Shown in pieces: positions 45,131-55,451 of a stretch of 64,000 bases of DNA. This DNA is from Prado023 sp963714995 (GTDB lineage Bacteria; Actinomycetota; Actinomycetes; S36-B12; CAIYMF01), in assembly GCA_963714995.1 (NCBI GenBank), contig CAVQQP010000019.1, positions 506,428 through 570,427 of the forward strand. The letters are read 5' to 3'. The notes beneath the pieces are model-generated. The model ran no database searches, was not told the origin of the DNA, and saw nothing but the letters and a program-made list of their open reading frames with translations. A program made the translations under genes and the position numbers. The number at the start of each line of letters is the position of its first letter. Within the stretch, counting starts at the first letter, position 1.

Positions 45131-46873
45131 TCAGGACCGCGCCCTCCGCGGCTCCCAGTGGAAGAAGCGCCACGCCACCAGCAGCCCGATCCCGGTCCAG
45201 ATCACGAGGACGGCCAGATGACCCCAGAAGGTGCCGTCCAGGGCACCCCCGCTGGTCGCCGTGACCGCGGCCGCGACCGCATGCCGCAGCGGGAACGTCC
45301 ATCCGATCGCGCTGAGCGTCGTCGGCATCTCCTCGATCGAGATGAAGATGTCGGAGAAGAAGGACAGTGGCAGCAGGATCGACAGCGCCAGCGCGATCAC
45401 GGCCTGCGGGCTGTCCACCAGCGAGACCAGGGCCAGGCCGCACGCGGCGAAGCACAGGATGGCCAGGACGAACGTCAGCAGCGTCGCCGCCCACGTCGAC
45501 GGCGGCAGCGACACGGTCAGGAAGGCCACGGCGACGACGAAGACCAGCACGAGGGTCGCCAGCCCCAGCACCAGCGCGGCCAGGACCCGGCCGACCAGGT
45601 AGAGCAGCGGGGGCAGGGGCGTCCCGCGCATCCGCTTCAGGACGCCCAGCGCCCGCTGGTCGGCGATCGATCCCGGGAGGTTCACGAACGCCATGGTGCC
45701 CACCCCGTAGACCGCGAACGCCGCGGCGAGGTACTGCGGCAGGGGCAGTCCGCCCCACTGGACCTCCGAGCCGTAGATGAGGGAGAACGCCGTCACCAGC
45801 AGGACCGGGAAGATGATGGCGAAGAACATCGACATCGGGTCGCGCAGCACCTGTTGCATGGCGTACCGGGTCTGGCTCCGCGTCAGCGCTGCCACCCGGG
45901 CGCGACCCGCGGGTCCTGCCCCGAGCACAGTATCGGTGCGCACGCGGGCAGCATCCACGGAGCCGACTGGGATCGGTGCACGATCGAGGTCCGCCCAGTC
46001 CACGCTGTCGGCCCCGTCGGGAAGGTCCGCCCCGTCGGCCGCATCCGGCGCCCCGGGACCCCGCCCCCTGCGCCCCGAGCGCACCCGCGTGGATCCCGGC
46101 TCCCACCCGAACCACCGCCATGCCAGCAGGCCCCCCACGACGCCCCATGCCGCCATCACGGCGAGGTCGCCCCAGCTCGGCGTGGTGGCGTCCACGTAGG
46201 GGTTGAACCCCGCGGCGGCCGGGTCCACGAAGTGCTTGAGCGGGAAGAAGTTCGCGATCCGGTCCATCCACTCCGGCAGCTCGGCGAAGCCGAAGATCCC
46301 GGAGATGAACGACAGCAGGATCAGGGAGGCGTTGCTGAACCCCTGGGCGGCGTTCGGCGTCGGGGCGATGGCGGCGACCGCCAGGCCGAGCGCGGAGAAG
46401 CAGGCCATCCCGACCGCGAACGTCAGGACCAGGGCCGGCATGTTCGCCCAGATGATCTGCACGCCGTAGAACACGACGCCCACGCCGACCATCACGGCGG
46501 TCGCGATCATCGAGACCCACATCGCCGACCCGATCCGCCCGGCGATGTGCAGGGCGGGCGGCAGGGGCGTGCCGCGCAGCCGCTTGAGCACCCCCGACCC
46601 GCGCGCGTAGGACAGGGCCAGCGCGAGCGAGACGTAGCACGCCATGCAGACCCCGAACACCGCGAACACCGGGGTGGTGAACTGGGCCAGGCGCAGGCCG
46701 GTGTCCTCGTCGATGACCTCGTTGCCGTACAGGGCGCACAGGATGACCAGGAAGCTCAACGGGAACACCAGGGTGAAGAACGCTGCGACCGGCGTGCGCC
46801 AGAACCCGCGGTTGGCGTAGCGGACCTGGCCGAGCAGCATCGGCACCCACGCGACGGCGGCGGACTCAGGCAC
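45131..46873 (-). CDS. Fused ABC-2 permease (two permease units in one chain)
   Basis: 580 residues in two homologous halves of about six helices each, joined by a charged linker (about 250-330) rich in Asp/Gly/Arg. The same segment recurs in both halves: L-K-R-L-R-G-T-P-L-P-P-A-L and L-K-R-M-R-G-T-P-L-P-P-L-L, showing internal duplication and fusion. It forms an exporter with the ATPase gene directly upstream, which overlaps it by 8 bases. One fused chain would give a complete transmembrane part per two ATPases. Substrate unknown; drug or lipid export is usual for the family. Confidence 0.85.
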   Translation of the reverse strand: MPESAAVAWVPMLLGQVRYANRGFWRTPVAAFFTLVFPLSFLVILCALYGNEVIDEDTGLRLAQFTTPVFAVFGVCMACYVSLALALSYARGSGVLKRLRGTPLPPALHIAGRIGSAMWVSMIATAVMVGVGVVFYGVQIIWANMPALVLTFAVGMACFSALGLAVAAIAPTPNAAQGFSNASLILLSFISGIFGFAELPEWMDRIANFFPLKHFVDPAAAGFNPYVDATTPSWGDLAVMAAWGVVGGLLAWRWFGWEPGSTRVRSGRRGRGPGAPDAADGADLPDGADSVDWADLDRAPIPVGSVDAARVRTDTVLGAGPAGRARVAALTRSQTRYAMQQVLRDPMSMFFAIIFPVLLVTAFSLIYGSEVQWGGLPLPQYLAAAFAVYGVGTMAFVNLPGSIADQRALGVLKRMRGTPLPPLLYLVGRVLAALVLGLATLVLVFVVAVAFLTVSLPPSTWAATLLTFVLAILCFAACGLALVSLVDSPQAVIALALSILLPLSFFSDIFISIEEMPTTLSAIGWTFPLRHAVAAAVTATSGGALDGTFWGHLAVLVIWTGIGLLVAWRFFHWEPRRARS

Positions 46874-47825
46874 GGCTCTCCCCGCTCTCCCCGCTCTTCC
46901 CGCTCTCCCCCTGGGTGAGGTCCAGGTACACGTCCTCCAGCGTGGGCCGGGCCATCGTCAGCCCCTCGAGTCCGATCCCCCGGGCCAGCGCCCACTCGGT
47001 CAGCGCGTTGACGTCGCGCGTGGGGTCCGCCGAGCCGATGTCGACCTGCTGGCCGTTGGTGCGCGCTGCGCCGACGCCGATCGGGGGGAGGTCACCGGGC
47101 GCGACGCCGTCGGGCAGCACGAACGTGATGACCGCCTCGGCACCCTCCGTGCGCACCAGGTTCGCCGGCGTGTCCAGGGCCACGAGGCGCCCGGACTGGA
47201 TGACGGCCACGCGATCGGCCAGGCGCTCGGCCTCCTCCATGTAGTGCGTGGTGAGCACGACGGTCGTGCCGAGCTCGCGCAACGAGGCGACGAGGTCCCA
47301 GGCCCGACGCCGGGCGGACGGGTCGAACCCGGTCGTGGGCTCGTCGAGGAAGAGCAGCTCGGGGACACCGACCAGCCCCAGGGCGAGGTCGAGGCGGCGA
47401 CGCTGCCCGCCGGACAGGGTCTTGGTGCGGGCCGTCGCCTTGTCGGCGAGGCCCACCCGCTCGATGACCTCGTCGACATCGCGGCGCCGCGAGTACAGGC
47501 CCGCGTAGAGCGTCACGAGCTCGCGGACGGTGAACTCCTCGTCGAAGCCCGCCTCCTGCAGGACGATCCCGATCCGCTCGCGGTAGGCACGTCCCCCGGT
47601 CTCCGGGTCGAATCCCAGGACGCTGACCGAGCCCCCGGTGCGCCGGCGATGACCCTCGAGGATCTCCACGGTGGTCGTCTTGCCGGCCCCGTTCGGCCCG
47701 AGCAGGGCGAACACCTCCCCCTGCTCGATCGTGAAGCTCAGGTCATCGACGGCGCGCGTCTCGCCGTAGTCCTTGCACAGGCCCTCGACGACGACCACAG
47801 GTCCGGAGGCGATCTCGGTGCTCAT
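46866..47825 (-). CDS. ABC transporter ATP-binding protein (DrrA-like)
   Basis: 319 residues. Walker A L-L-G-P-N-G-A-G-K-T-T-T; signature L-S-G-G-Q-R-R-R-L-D-L-A; Walker B L-L-F-L-D-E-P-T-T-G-F-D-P; H-loop T-T-H-Y-M-E-E-A-E. The C-terminal 90 residues form the accessory domain found in daunorubicin-resistance-type ATPases. The chain ends with a short Gly/Glu/Ser repeat coded by GGGGAGAGC-like units that overlaps the permease start. Cytoplasmic partner of the fused permease. Confidence 0.9.
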   Translation of the reverse strand: MSTEIASGPVVVVEGLCKDYGETRAVDDLSFTIEQGEVFALLGPNGAGKTTTVEILEGHRRRTGGSVSVLGFDPETGGRAYRERIGIVLQEAGFDEEFTVRELVTLYAGLYSRRRDVDEVIERVGLADKATARTKTLSGGQRRRLDLALGLVGVPELLFLDEPTTGFDPSARRRAWDLVASLRELGTTVVLTTHYMEEAERLADRVAVIQSGRLVALDTPANLVRTEGAEAVITFVLPDGVAPGDLPPIGVGAARTNGQQVDIGSADPTRDVNALTEWALARGIGLEGLTMARPTLEDVYLDLTQGESGKSGESGESRA

Positions 47826-47945
47826 GGTCCCGGCTTACGCCCCGACGGGCCCGGAGGGTAGGGCCGAAGGACTCGCGGTGGTGGAGGCCAACCCCGGCAC
47901 CGCCGAGGTTTCCGAGGACCCCGCCGGGGGTATGGGCCACACATC

Positions 47946-48365
47946 ATGAGGACCATCGGGAACATCATCTGGTTGATCATCGCCGGCTGGGCGATCGCCC
48001 TGGCCTTCGCCGTCGCGGGCGTGATCATGGTCATCTTCATCATCACGATCCCCTGGGGCATCGCGTCCTTCCGGCTGGCCAACTACGCGCTCTGGCCCTT
48101 CGGCCGGACCACCGTGGCGAACCCGGACGCCGGGGTCGCAAGCCTCCTGGGCAACGTCCTGTGGATGATCTTCGCCGGGATCTGGATCGCCCTGGCCCTC
48201 ATCACCTACGGCATCGGGCTGTGCCTGACCATCATCGGAATCCCGTGGGGCATCGCCGCCTTCAAGATGGTCCCGCTCGCGCTGACCCCGCTGGGCCAGA
48301 CCATCGTGCGCACCTCGGACCTGGGCGCGCCGCCGGCAGGCACGTACGCGCAGCCGGTCAGCTGA
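47946..48365 (+). CDS. YccF-domain membrane protein
   Basis: 139 residues with two similar YccF units, each a pair of hydrophobic segments ending in I-P-W-G-I-A (I-T-I-P-W-G-I-A-S-F and I-G-I-P-W-G-I-A-A-F), with the N-P-D-A-G loop between. YccF proteins are small inner-membrane proteins of unknown function; the length and duplicate layout are typical. Divergent from the ABC ATPase gene. Confidence 0.85.
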   Translation: MRTIGNIIWLIIAGWAIALAFAVAGVIMVIFIITIPWGIASFRLANYALWPFGRTTVANPDAGVASLLGNVLWMIFAGIWIALALITYGIGLCLTIIGIPWGIAAFKMVPLALTPLGQTIVRTSDLGAPPAGTYAQPVS

Positions 48366-48395
48366 CCGCACCGCACCCTCGCCCCGCCGCGAACC

Positions 48396-48430
48396 CCGAA
48401 CGCCCCGGACGATCACCCCGGGGCGTTCGG
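48396..48430 (+). terminator. Perfect 13-bp hairpin after the YccF gene
   Basis: CCGAACGCCCCGG (48396-48408) pairs with CCGGGGCGTTCGG (48418-48430) around a 9-base loop, 30 bases after the YccF stop. It is the expected intrinsic terminator; no U-tract follows. Confidence 0.8.
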
Positions 48431-48504
48431 CCTGTGCGGGCCTCGTCGCGTGCACAGCGGGGAGTCCACACGCGCCCGGTCCTGAGCCGCGCTACGTTGG
48501 CTCC

Positions 48505-49834
48505 ATGGCTGAACGTGAGTACGACGTCGTCCTCTACGGCGCGACGGGCTTCACCGGGCACCTCGTCGCCGAACGGCTCCTGGAGCGCGCCCCGCAGGGA
48601 ACGCGCATCGCGCTGGCCGGTCGCTCGCTGGCGAAGCTGGGGGCCGTCCGCGACGCCCTGGGCCCCGATGCCGCGCACTGGTCGCTGATGCTGGCCGACT
48701 CGACGAACAAGTCGACGATGACCACGCTGGCCCGCTCGACGGTCGCGGTCGCCTCGACCGCCGGACCGTTCGCGAAGTACGGCCTGCCCCTGGTCGAGGC
48801 GTGCGCGAAGGCCGGCACGCACTACGCCGACATCAACGGCGAGGTGCTGTTCATGCGCTCGGCGATCGACGACTACCACGAGATGGCACAGGCCTCGGGA
48901 GCGCGGATCGTGCTCGCCTGCGGATTCGACTCGCTGCCCTCGGACCTCGGCGTCCTCGTCCTGCACGAGGCCGCTGGTGAGCTCGGTGCGACGACGCTCG
49001 TGGTGACGGACATGCGCGGCGGGCGCGTCCGGCGGGACCCTGGCGACGATGCGGCTCGTGGCCGAGGAGGTCAAGGCCGACCCCGCCGCGCGGGCGGTCG
49101 TCGTGGACCCCTACGCCCTGAGCCCCGACCGGGACGCCGAGCCCGACCGCGTCGACCCGGACTACGCCGACGACGAGTCGGACCTCACGAGTGCGGTCCA
49201 CGACCCCGAGCTGGGCTGGCTGGGCCCGTTCGTGATGGCCCAGATGAACACCCGGGTCGTCCGCCGCTCCAACGCCCTGCTGGGCTACGCGTACTCACCG
49301 GCCTTCCGTTACCGCGAGGCCATCGGCTTCGGCGAGGGCGTCGCCGCGCGCGCGAAGGCCACGGGCCTGGGCGCCGGGATGGGTGCGCTCGGCGCCGCAA
49401 TGGGCTTCGGACCGACGCGGTCGGGCATCGGGATGGTCCTGCCCAAGCCGGGCGAGGGCCCGAGCCCGGAGGATCGCGCCGCCGGGCACTTCACGATGGA
49501 GATCCACGGACAGGGCCTCGACGGCGAGCACTACGTGGCCACGGTCGCGGCCGAGGGCGATCCCGGTTACGCGGCGACGTCGCTCATGCTGGCCGAGGCA
49601 GTGCTGTTCCTCGCCTCGGGCAGCCCGGACCTGCCCGACCGGTACGGCGTGCTCACTCCGGCGACGGGACTGGGCATGCCGATGGTCGAGCGGCTGCGCG
49701 CGGCGGGGATGACGTTCGAGGCCGGGCTCGCCCCCGAGCCGGATTCGGATGACCCTGACGACGCCGACGCTGCGGGGCCGGAGTCCGAGGAAGCCCCGGA
49801 GGCAGGCCCAGCTCAGGGGTCCACCGGACCCTGA
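48505..49834 (+). CDS. Saccharopine-dehydrogenase-like/trans-acting enoyl reductase-family protein, one frame break
   Basis: About 442 residues when repaired. The N-terminal Rossmann motif is L-Y-G-A-T-G-F-T-G-H-L-V, followed by A-L-A-G-R-S and S-T-A-G-P-F-A-K-Y-G, all hallmarks of the saccharopine dehydrogenase-like branch that includes mycobacterial Rv2449c and the trans-acting enoyl reductase Rv2953. G-F-D-S-L-P-S-D-L-G is also conserved. The frame breaks near 49020-49024: removing one G gives M-R-G-G-A-S-G-G-T-L-A-T-M and a clean run. The tail is Asp/Glu/Pro-rich. In mycobacteria relatives act in complex-lipid biosynthesis; the substrate here is unknown. Confidence 0.75.
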
Positions 49835-49943
49835 ACGACCCCGACCCAGCCGGCCGACCTGCAGGATCCGGCCATCCCGTGGCTCAGATCGGACACAGGT
49901 GTCCGGAACCTGCCACTCCACACCCGCCCGGGGTTCCGACCGG

Positions 49944-51449
49944 CTACAGCGCGGCCGTCACCGGACCGGCCATCAGCCGCGGCAGCCACGGCTGGGCCGC
50001 CTCGACCTGGCCAGCCAGGGAGAACATCTGCTCCTCGGCCCCGAACGCCCCGGCGATCTGCACGCCGACCGGCAGTCCCTCGGGCGTCCAGTGCAGCGGC
50101 AGGCTCATCGCCGGCTGGCCGGTCATGTTCCACACCTGGGTGTTGGCGGCCTTCTCCAGGGAGTTCTCCGCGAGCTGGGCCAGCACGGTCCGCAGCACCG
50201 GGCCGACGTTGATCGGCAGGGTGCGCAGGACGCGCAGGCCCACCTTCTCCACCGACGACGTGTCGAGCTCGCCGACACGCACCGGCGGGTAGGGCATGGT
50301 CGCGGACAGGTGCATGTCGATCTGGTCCTCGAACAAGGAGCCCAGTCGCCGAGTGGTCTGCGCCACCAGGTGCAGCGTGTGCTCCAGGTCGCGCGCCGAG
50401 ATCACGTCGCTGACCTGGCGCAGGAACCACGTGGGCGCCTCGAAGTCATCCGGGTTCGGCCTGCGGCCGGTCATCTCCTCCGTGTCGGCGACCATCCGAC
50501 CGATGCAGGCGGCGACGATCGTGAGGTAGGCGTGCGCCAGGCCCGATCGATCGATCGGGAGCTCGACGGGAACCACCTCGTGGCCCAGGTCGGCCAGCAG
50601 CTGCGCGGTGGCCTCGACGGCCGCGTCGCACTCGGGGTCGGTGCTCCGGCCCAGCATGGACTGGGTCGAGAACCCGATGCGCAGCCGACCCGGCTCGCGC
50701 CCGACGGCGGCCAGGAAGGCGCCGTTCGGAGGAGCGGCGTACGGCGATCCGGTGTCCGCGCCCTGGGTCGCGTCGAGGAACGCCGCACTGTCGCGAACCG
50801 TCCTGCTCACGACATGGCGCGACACCAGCCCGTGCCATGCCTCACCCTCGGAGGGGCCGAGCGGGGTCCGCCCGCGTGAGGGCTTGAGGCCGAACAGCCC
50901 GCAGGCCGAGGCGGGGATCCGGATGCTCCCGCCACCATCGCCCGCATGGGCGACGGGGACGATCCCAGCCGCCACAGCCGCCGCCGATCCGCCACTCGAA
51001 CCGCCCGGGGTGTGGTCGGGGTTCCACGGATTGCGCGCCGGACCCCGGAACTCGGGCTCGGTCACGCCGAAGATCCCGAACTCGGGGCAGTTGGTCTTGC
51101 CCAGGAACACGACACCGGCCTGGCGGTAGCGCGCGAAGAGCTCGGAGTCATGGTTGGGCACATAGTCGTGCAACGCCCGGCTCGAGAAGGTGCACGGCTC
51201 GTCCGCCAGATGGCCGTCCATGTCCTTGACCAGGAATGGCACGCCGCGGAACGGGCCGTCGGGCAGGTCCCCGGCCGCGACCTCGCGAGCGGTGCCGTCC
51301 ATGCGGTGCACGACGGCGTTGAGCGTGGGGTTGACCTCATCGGTCCGGGCGATGGCCGCCTCGACCAGCTCGGAGGGCGTCACCTCCCCTGAGCGGACCA
51401 GCTCGGCGAGATCAAGGGCATCGTGAGCGGCGTACTCGTCATGGCGCAT
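49944..51449 (-). CDS. Amidase-signature-family amidase
   Basis: 501 residues. The Ser-cisSer-Lys triad region is clear: F-L-V-K-D-M (Lys), G-G-S-S-G-G-S-A-A-A-V-A-A-G (Gly/Ser-rich signature with cis-Ser), and D-G-G-G-S-I-R-I-P-A-S (nucleophile Ser). Length fits the aryl/acyl-amidase branch rather than the glutamyl-tRNA amidotransferase GatA, and no gatB or gatC is near. The start is the ATG with first base 51449; upstream sequence is a repeat region. Substrate unknown. Confidence 0.88.
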   Translation of the reverse strand: MRHDEYAAHDALDLAELVRSGEVTPSELVEAAIARTDEVNPTLNAVVHRMDGTAREVAAGDLPDGPFRGVPFLVKDMDGHLADEPCTFSSRALHDYVPNHDSELFARYRQAGVVFLGKTNCPEFGIFGVTEPEFRGPARNPWNPDHTPGGSSGGSAAAVAAGIVPVAHAGDGGGSIRIPASACGLFGLKPSRGRTPLGPSEGEAWHGLVSRHVVSRTVRDSAAFLDATQGADTGSPYAAPPNGAFLAAVGREPGRLRIGFSTQSMLGRSTDPECDAAVEATAQLLADLGHEVVPVELPIDRSGLAHAYLTIVAACIGRMVADTEEMTGRRPNPDDFEAPTWFLRQVSDVISARDLEHTLHLVAQTTRRLGSLFEDQIDMHLSATMPYPPVRVGELDTSSVEKVGLRVLRTLPINVGPVLRTVLAQLAENSLEKAANTQVWNMTGQPAMSLPLHWTPEGLPVGVQIAGAFGAEEQMFSLAGQVEAAQPWLPRLMAGPVTAAL

Positions 51450-51791
51450 GCGTTCATCCTCGCCCCGACCGCCGGGCCGAGGCGTGGTGAGCGCGCGCTC
51501 CAACCCGCGGACATCGCCTCGCTCCTCACCGTCCTCGCGCGGCGACGCCTCGGGGATGAACCTCGCACCCGAAGCGGTGGAAAGACACCTGGTCCACGCG
51601 GACTCGACCCAACCTCGCGCCCGAAGCGGTGGGAAGACGGGCCGAGCACGCCCCGGGAACCACCGGAACGGGCGCGAGGATGGTCGCGGGCGGGTGCGGG
51701 CGGCTGTGGGCAGGGCCGGAAGAACCGGAACGGGTGCGAGGTTCGGCACACACAGCCCTCCCGCCCCTGGCCGACCGCGGGGACCAATCCC
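51450..51791. repeat. Intergenic region with four copies of a repeat forming nested inverted pairs
   Basis: This 342-base gap holds no gene. Four related 20-28-base elements are present: two direct copies at 51559-51586 and 51611-51638 (AACCTCGC[A/G]CCCGAAGCGGTGG type), and two inverted copies at about 51659-51680 and 51722-51744. Outer copies 1 and 4 share the A/T version (CCTCGCACCCG / CGGGTGCGAGG) and inner copies 2 and 3 the G/C version (CCTCGCGCCCG / CGGGCGCGAGG), so each pair matches its partner. They could fold into a nested double hairpin, either a terminator structure or a REP-like element. Confidence 0.65.
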
Positions 51792-54700
51792 CTACACGAC
51801 CGTTCGGGCCACGATCGCCTCGAGGATCTCGGATTCGCTCTCGGTCCGCAGCCCGCGGAGGGCGGCATCACGCGCCGCCGACTGCCGGCCCGCGGCCTCA
51901 TGGCGCACCGCCAGCGCGTGAGCGACATCGCTGATCAGGCTGATCATCTCGTTGATGTGGAGGTCGGCCCACGGCAGCTCGCGACTGGCGACCGCACCGA
52001 ACGGTCGGCCCCGGACGAGGCCCAGCGCCTGCGTGAGGTGCTCGGTGTCCTCCGGATCAGCAAGGCCGATCTCGGCCAGTCGCTGGAAGTCGGCCCAGTC
52101 GGAGGTGACCTCGTCGCGCAGGCGCAACCGGCCAGCGGACTCCGCGAAGGTCATCAGGTAGGGATCCCCGGAGTCCGTCCGGCCCAGCCAGGTCCGGGCG
52201 CGCGAGATCATCTGCCGGCAGGTCTGCGGGTTCGACCGCCGCCCGGGCCACAGGGCGCCCTGCAGCTCACTTGGCCGCGAGCCGGGGTTCAGGAGCACGA
52301 ACGCGGCAGTCTCAGCCAGCCGACCGATCCGAGTGGATTCGCACTTCCCATGGGCGTTCTCGACGAGGACCTCACCGAGCAGGAGCACTCGCGGCGCCCC
52401 GGCGAGCGACGGGTCGGAGGCGAGTCGAACGCCGGGCGCGGTTCCCGGCAGGTGCGGCTGAGCCTCGGACGGGCGAAGGTCCCGCGCGGGGGTGGGATCG
52501 TGGGGACCGGCGGAGCTCTCGCGCAGGTCGATCACCTCCGCGGGGGACGCCGCCGAGTCCCAGAGGCTGGCCTGGACCGTCTCGGACCCCACCACCGCCC
52601 CGGTCGCGGAGCGACCGTCCTCGCTCCCTCCTCCGGGCGGCGCCGGGAGCGACGATCCTGTCCCGGGCAGGTCGGTGGTGCGCAGTGCCTCAACCACGTC
52701 CTCGGTCGCCGCCCGACTCAGTCGCTGCGGGGCGAGGTGCTCACGCTCGGGAAGCAGCACGCACATCCCCGACTCCTGGACGACCAGGGTTGCCCCCGCA
52801 CCAACGACCGGGGCCGCGGTGATCAGCGCGCATCCGGATCGGGGCGGGACCGAGACGCCGAGCGCCCGGTCGCTGAGGACGATCAGCAGCGGGTCGCGCG
52901 CCTCGGGGTCGTCGGTCTCCTCACCCCTGGCCCGCACGTCACCCGTCTGCGGGTCGGCTGCCGCAGGACCGGTCGAAACGGTTCGGTCCAGGACCGCTCT
53001 GAGCGCCGCCGCAGCGCGGACCGGGTCCGTCTCGACCGCGATGTCGCCGGCCTCGACGGCCTCGGCGATGGCCGGGTCGGTGAGGCAGAGCGTGCGCTCA
53101 GTCAGGGCCCGAGCCGGACCGAACGCCAGATCGGCCGCGAGGCCTCGGATCACGTCTCCGGTGGCCTCGTCCGGGCCGGTGACGGCCAGGGTCCCGACCG
53201 ATTCGAGATTGAGCAGGACCGTCTCGGGTCCGGCGAAGCCCACGGTCACGAGGCCCGGGAGTGCCCGCTGCCCGGTGGGCGGCTCGGCGGGCAGCAGGTC
53301 GTGTGACAGCACCCAGCGCGTGTCGTCACGGGCGACGAACGGGGCGATCGCGGGGCCCGCAGGACCCGCGAGGTCGAGGCACACGGACTGCTCACCGACG
53401 CGCACGAGACGCACGTCGGGCACCGGGAGACCCGCAGATCGTGCCTCCTCGGCGAGTTGGACCAGCGCCCGATCGAGCAGGTCCCGCCCCGGCTCATGGC
53501 GGGCGACCCGCGCGGCCTGCTCCACCTCCTGGGCGCCCTTCCCGGGCAGCGGCATCCGCTCCCCGGGTCGACGATGACGCTGGAACTGACTCCGACGCCG
53601 GACGAGCTCGGCGCCCACGCCGGCCAGGAGCAGCGCGGCGACGGCGCCCCCGGCAGGCAGCGAGAGGGAAGCACCGCCGTACGAGGCGGGGTCCGCGACA
53701 GCCCGGCTCGAATCGGGCACAGGGGCGGCCCGGTCGAGGGTCGGCAGGCCCGCATCGGAGCCGGCCGTGGGAGGAGGTGACGGGTCCTCCGGAGTCGCCG
53801 ACGTCGAGGACGACGACGCAGCCCTGTCGATCGGAGCCATCCCGGCCGGTCCCGGTCCCTCGGCCGTACCACCCACGGGGGTCTCCACCGGCTCATCCGC
53901 CGGCTCATCCACCGGCACGTTGGCCGGGACCTCCGCAGTCCCCTCGGGAGCGTCCTCGGCGACCGACCCCGGCTCCTGCACTGTGGCCCCCGGGACCTCG
54001 AGGATCCACCCCGGAAGGATCAGGTCCGGATCAGCCAGGCGGCGACCATCGGGCTGCAGGTCGCCCTGGTTGGCCTCGACGATCTCGTGGTAGCGGGTCG
54101 GATCACCCATCTCCTTCTCCGCGATGTCCCACAGCGTGTCGCCGCGGACCACGCGGTGCCGCGCAGGGCGCTCGGAAGTCACCACGGCGTCAGCCGGAAG
54201 GACGAGCGTCCACCCGGGATAGAGGCGGCCATCATCGCCGAGGGATCGGCCGTCGGGCTGCGCGAGGCCGCGGTTCAGCTCGACGATCTCGACGTAGCGC
54301 TCGCCGCTGCCCAGGTGCTGCTCGGCCAGCATCCAGAGGGTGTCGTGACGTTCGGTCGTCACGATGGGGGTGGCCGCCGGGCTGGGCGACGGGGCGGGTG
54401 CCTGTCGATCTGCCTGGGCGTCCTGAACCTGCCCCTCGAGGTCCTCGGCGCCGATCTGATCGGAGCCGAGGGAGGCGGCCGCGACCACGGCCGCGAGCCC
54501 ACCCGGCGCTGGCTGCGTCGACGTCCGGGCCCCCGACGCACGCCCGACGGGGCCACCCGACATCGCCGTCGACATCCCGACCCGCGTCACTGGGGGTCGT
54601 CGCTCCCGCCACCGCCGGTGCAGCCGCCGCCGGGCTCAACGCCACGAGGATCGCCGCGACCAGCACGGCGGCCAGTCGCTGCGGAAGGGCGAGCCCGGGC

Positions 54701-54990
54701 AGCGTCGGGGTGGGAACGCGCCGGACCGCAGCCCAGGCCTCCACCCCGACGCTGAGGACCATCACGGCCCATGCGGTCCACGCCACGGCGAGGAGGACCA
54801 CGAGGAGCAGTCGCCCGTCGTCGGCACGACCCCACGTGGCTGGGGACAGCGCCCCGAGGTCCACGGGCAGCGCCTGTGTCAGGGCGACCAGCACGAGCGG
54901 GACCACGGCGACGAGGAGGCCGAGCACCAGCACGGCCAGCAGCGCGCGCACCAGCCCGCGAGGGTGCGGATCATCGAGTGGTCCGGTCAT
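51792..54990 (-). CDS. Membrane-anchored LysM-BTAD (SARP-like) regulator of the tad locus, one frame break
   Basis: About 1065 residues when repaired. Order: two or three N-terminal helices (about 12-120, including L-L-L-V-V-L-L-A-V-A-W-T-A-W), two LysM modules (H-D-T-L-W-M-L-A-E-Q-H-L-G and G-D-T-L-W-D-I-A-E-K), a Pro/Glu-rich linker and another membrane helix. A long cytoplasmic part follows, ending in an OmpR-like/BTAD unit (last 230 residues: L-L-G-E-V-L-V-E-N and the helical BTAD repeats). The frame breaks near 54590-54600: dropping one base after ACGACCCCC joins the N-terminal membrane segment to the LysM part, the layout known from other actinobacterial tad loci. It could link cell-wall state to pilus expression. 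It is the most downstream gene of the leftward tad run. Confidence 0.78.
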
Positions 54991-55451
54991 GGACGGTCTC
55001 CTCTCACGGAGTGGACGAGGGCCACCTCCGCGCTGCCGCGGACGGTGAAGGCGGGCACCCCGATCAGGCCGAGGAACACGGTGGGCGCCGAGCTGGTGGT
55101 CGTGACTTCGATGCCCGACCCGCCGTCGATGACCCGGGCCTCGCCCTGCACCCCGGACGCCCGCAGGTAGGACTCGGCGGCGGCGAGTGCGGCGCGGCGG
55201 TCCACCCGGACGTCGCTGCCGTCGAGGACTGCGGCGACGTCGATCGCCTGGCCGGCGGCGCGGGCGGCCTCGGCAGCGATCCGGTCGGCCCGCTGGACAG
55301 CCCGCACCTTGGCGCCGCCATCGACCACGAGCCCAGCCAGCGCCAGCAGCCCCACCATGGCGATCGCGACGAACAGCGTGACGGCGCCGTCATCAGAGCG
55401 GGCAGCACAGCCGAGCCGGGAGCGCCGGCCGCGCAGCGGGCGGGTGGTCAC
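54987..55451 (-). CDS. TadG-related (TadE/RcpC-like) pilus locus protein
   Basis: 154 residues: a basic N-terminus, a 'D-D-G-A-V-T-L-F-V-A-I-A' motif leading into one membrane helix (the prepilin-like G-x-V/T motif of TadG-type proteins), then an extracytoplasmic alpha/beta region of about 100 residues ending H-S-V. The stop overlaps the regulator's ATG and the start overlaps the next gene's stop (ATGA both times), so it is part of the tad operon. Role: minor pilus or assembly component. Confidence 0.75.
   Translation of the reverse strand: MTTRPLRGRRSRLGCAARSDDGAVTLFVAIAMVGLLALAGLVVDGGAKVRAVQRADRIAAEAARAAGQAIDVAAVLDGSDVRVDRRAALAAAESYLRASGVQGEARVIDGGSGIEVTTTSSAPTVFLGLIGVPAFTVRGSAEVALVHSVRGDRP

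Noticed and set aside
47915..47945. CsoR-like site before the YccF gene (CCCCGCCGGGGGTAT)
   Set aside because: The palindrome is imperfect, lacks the left ATA end and has no -35/-10 frame around it.
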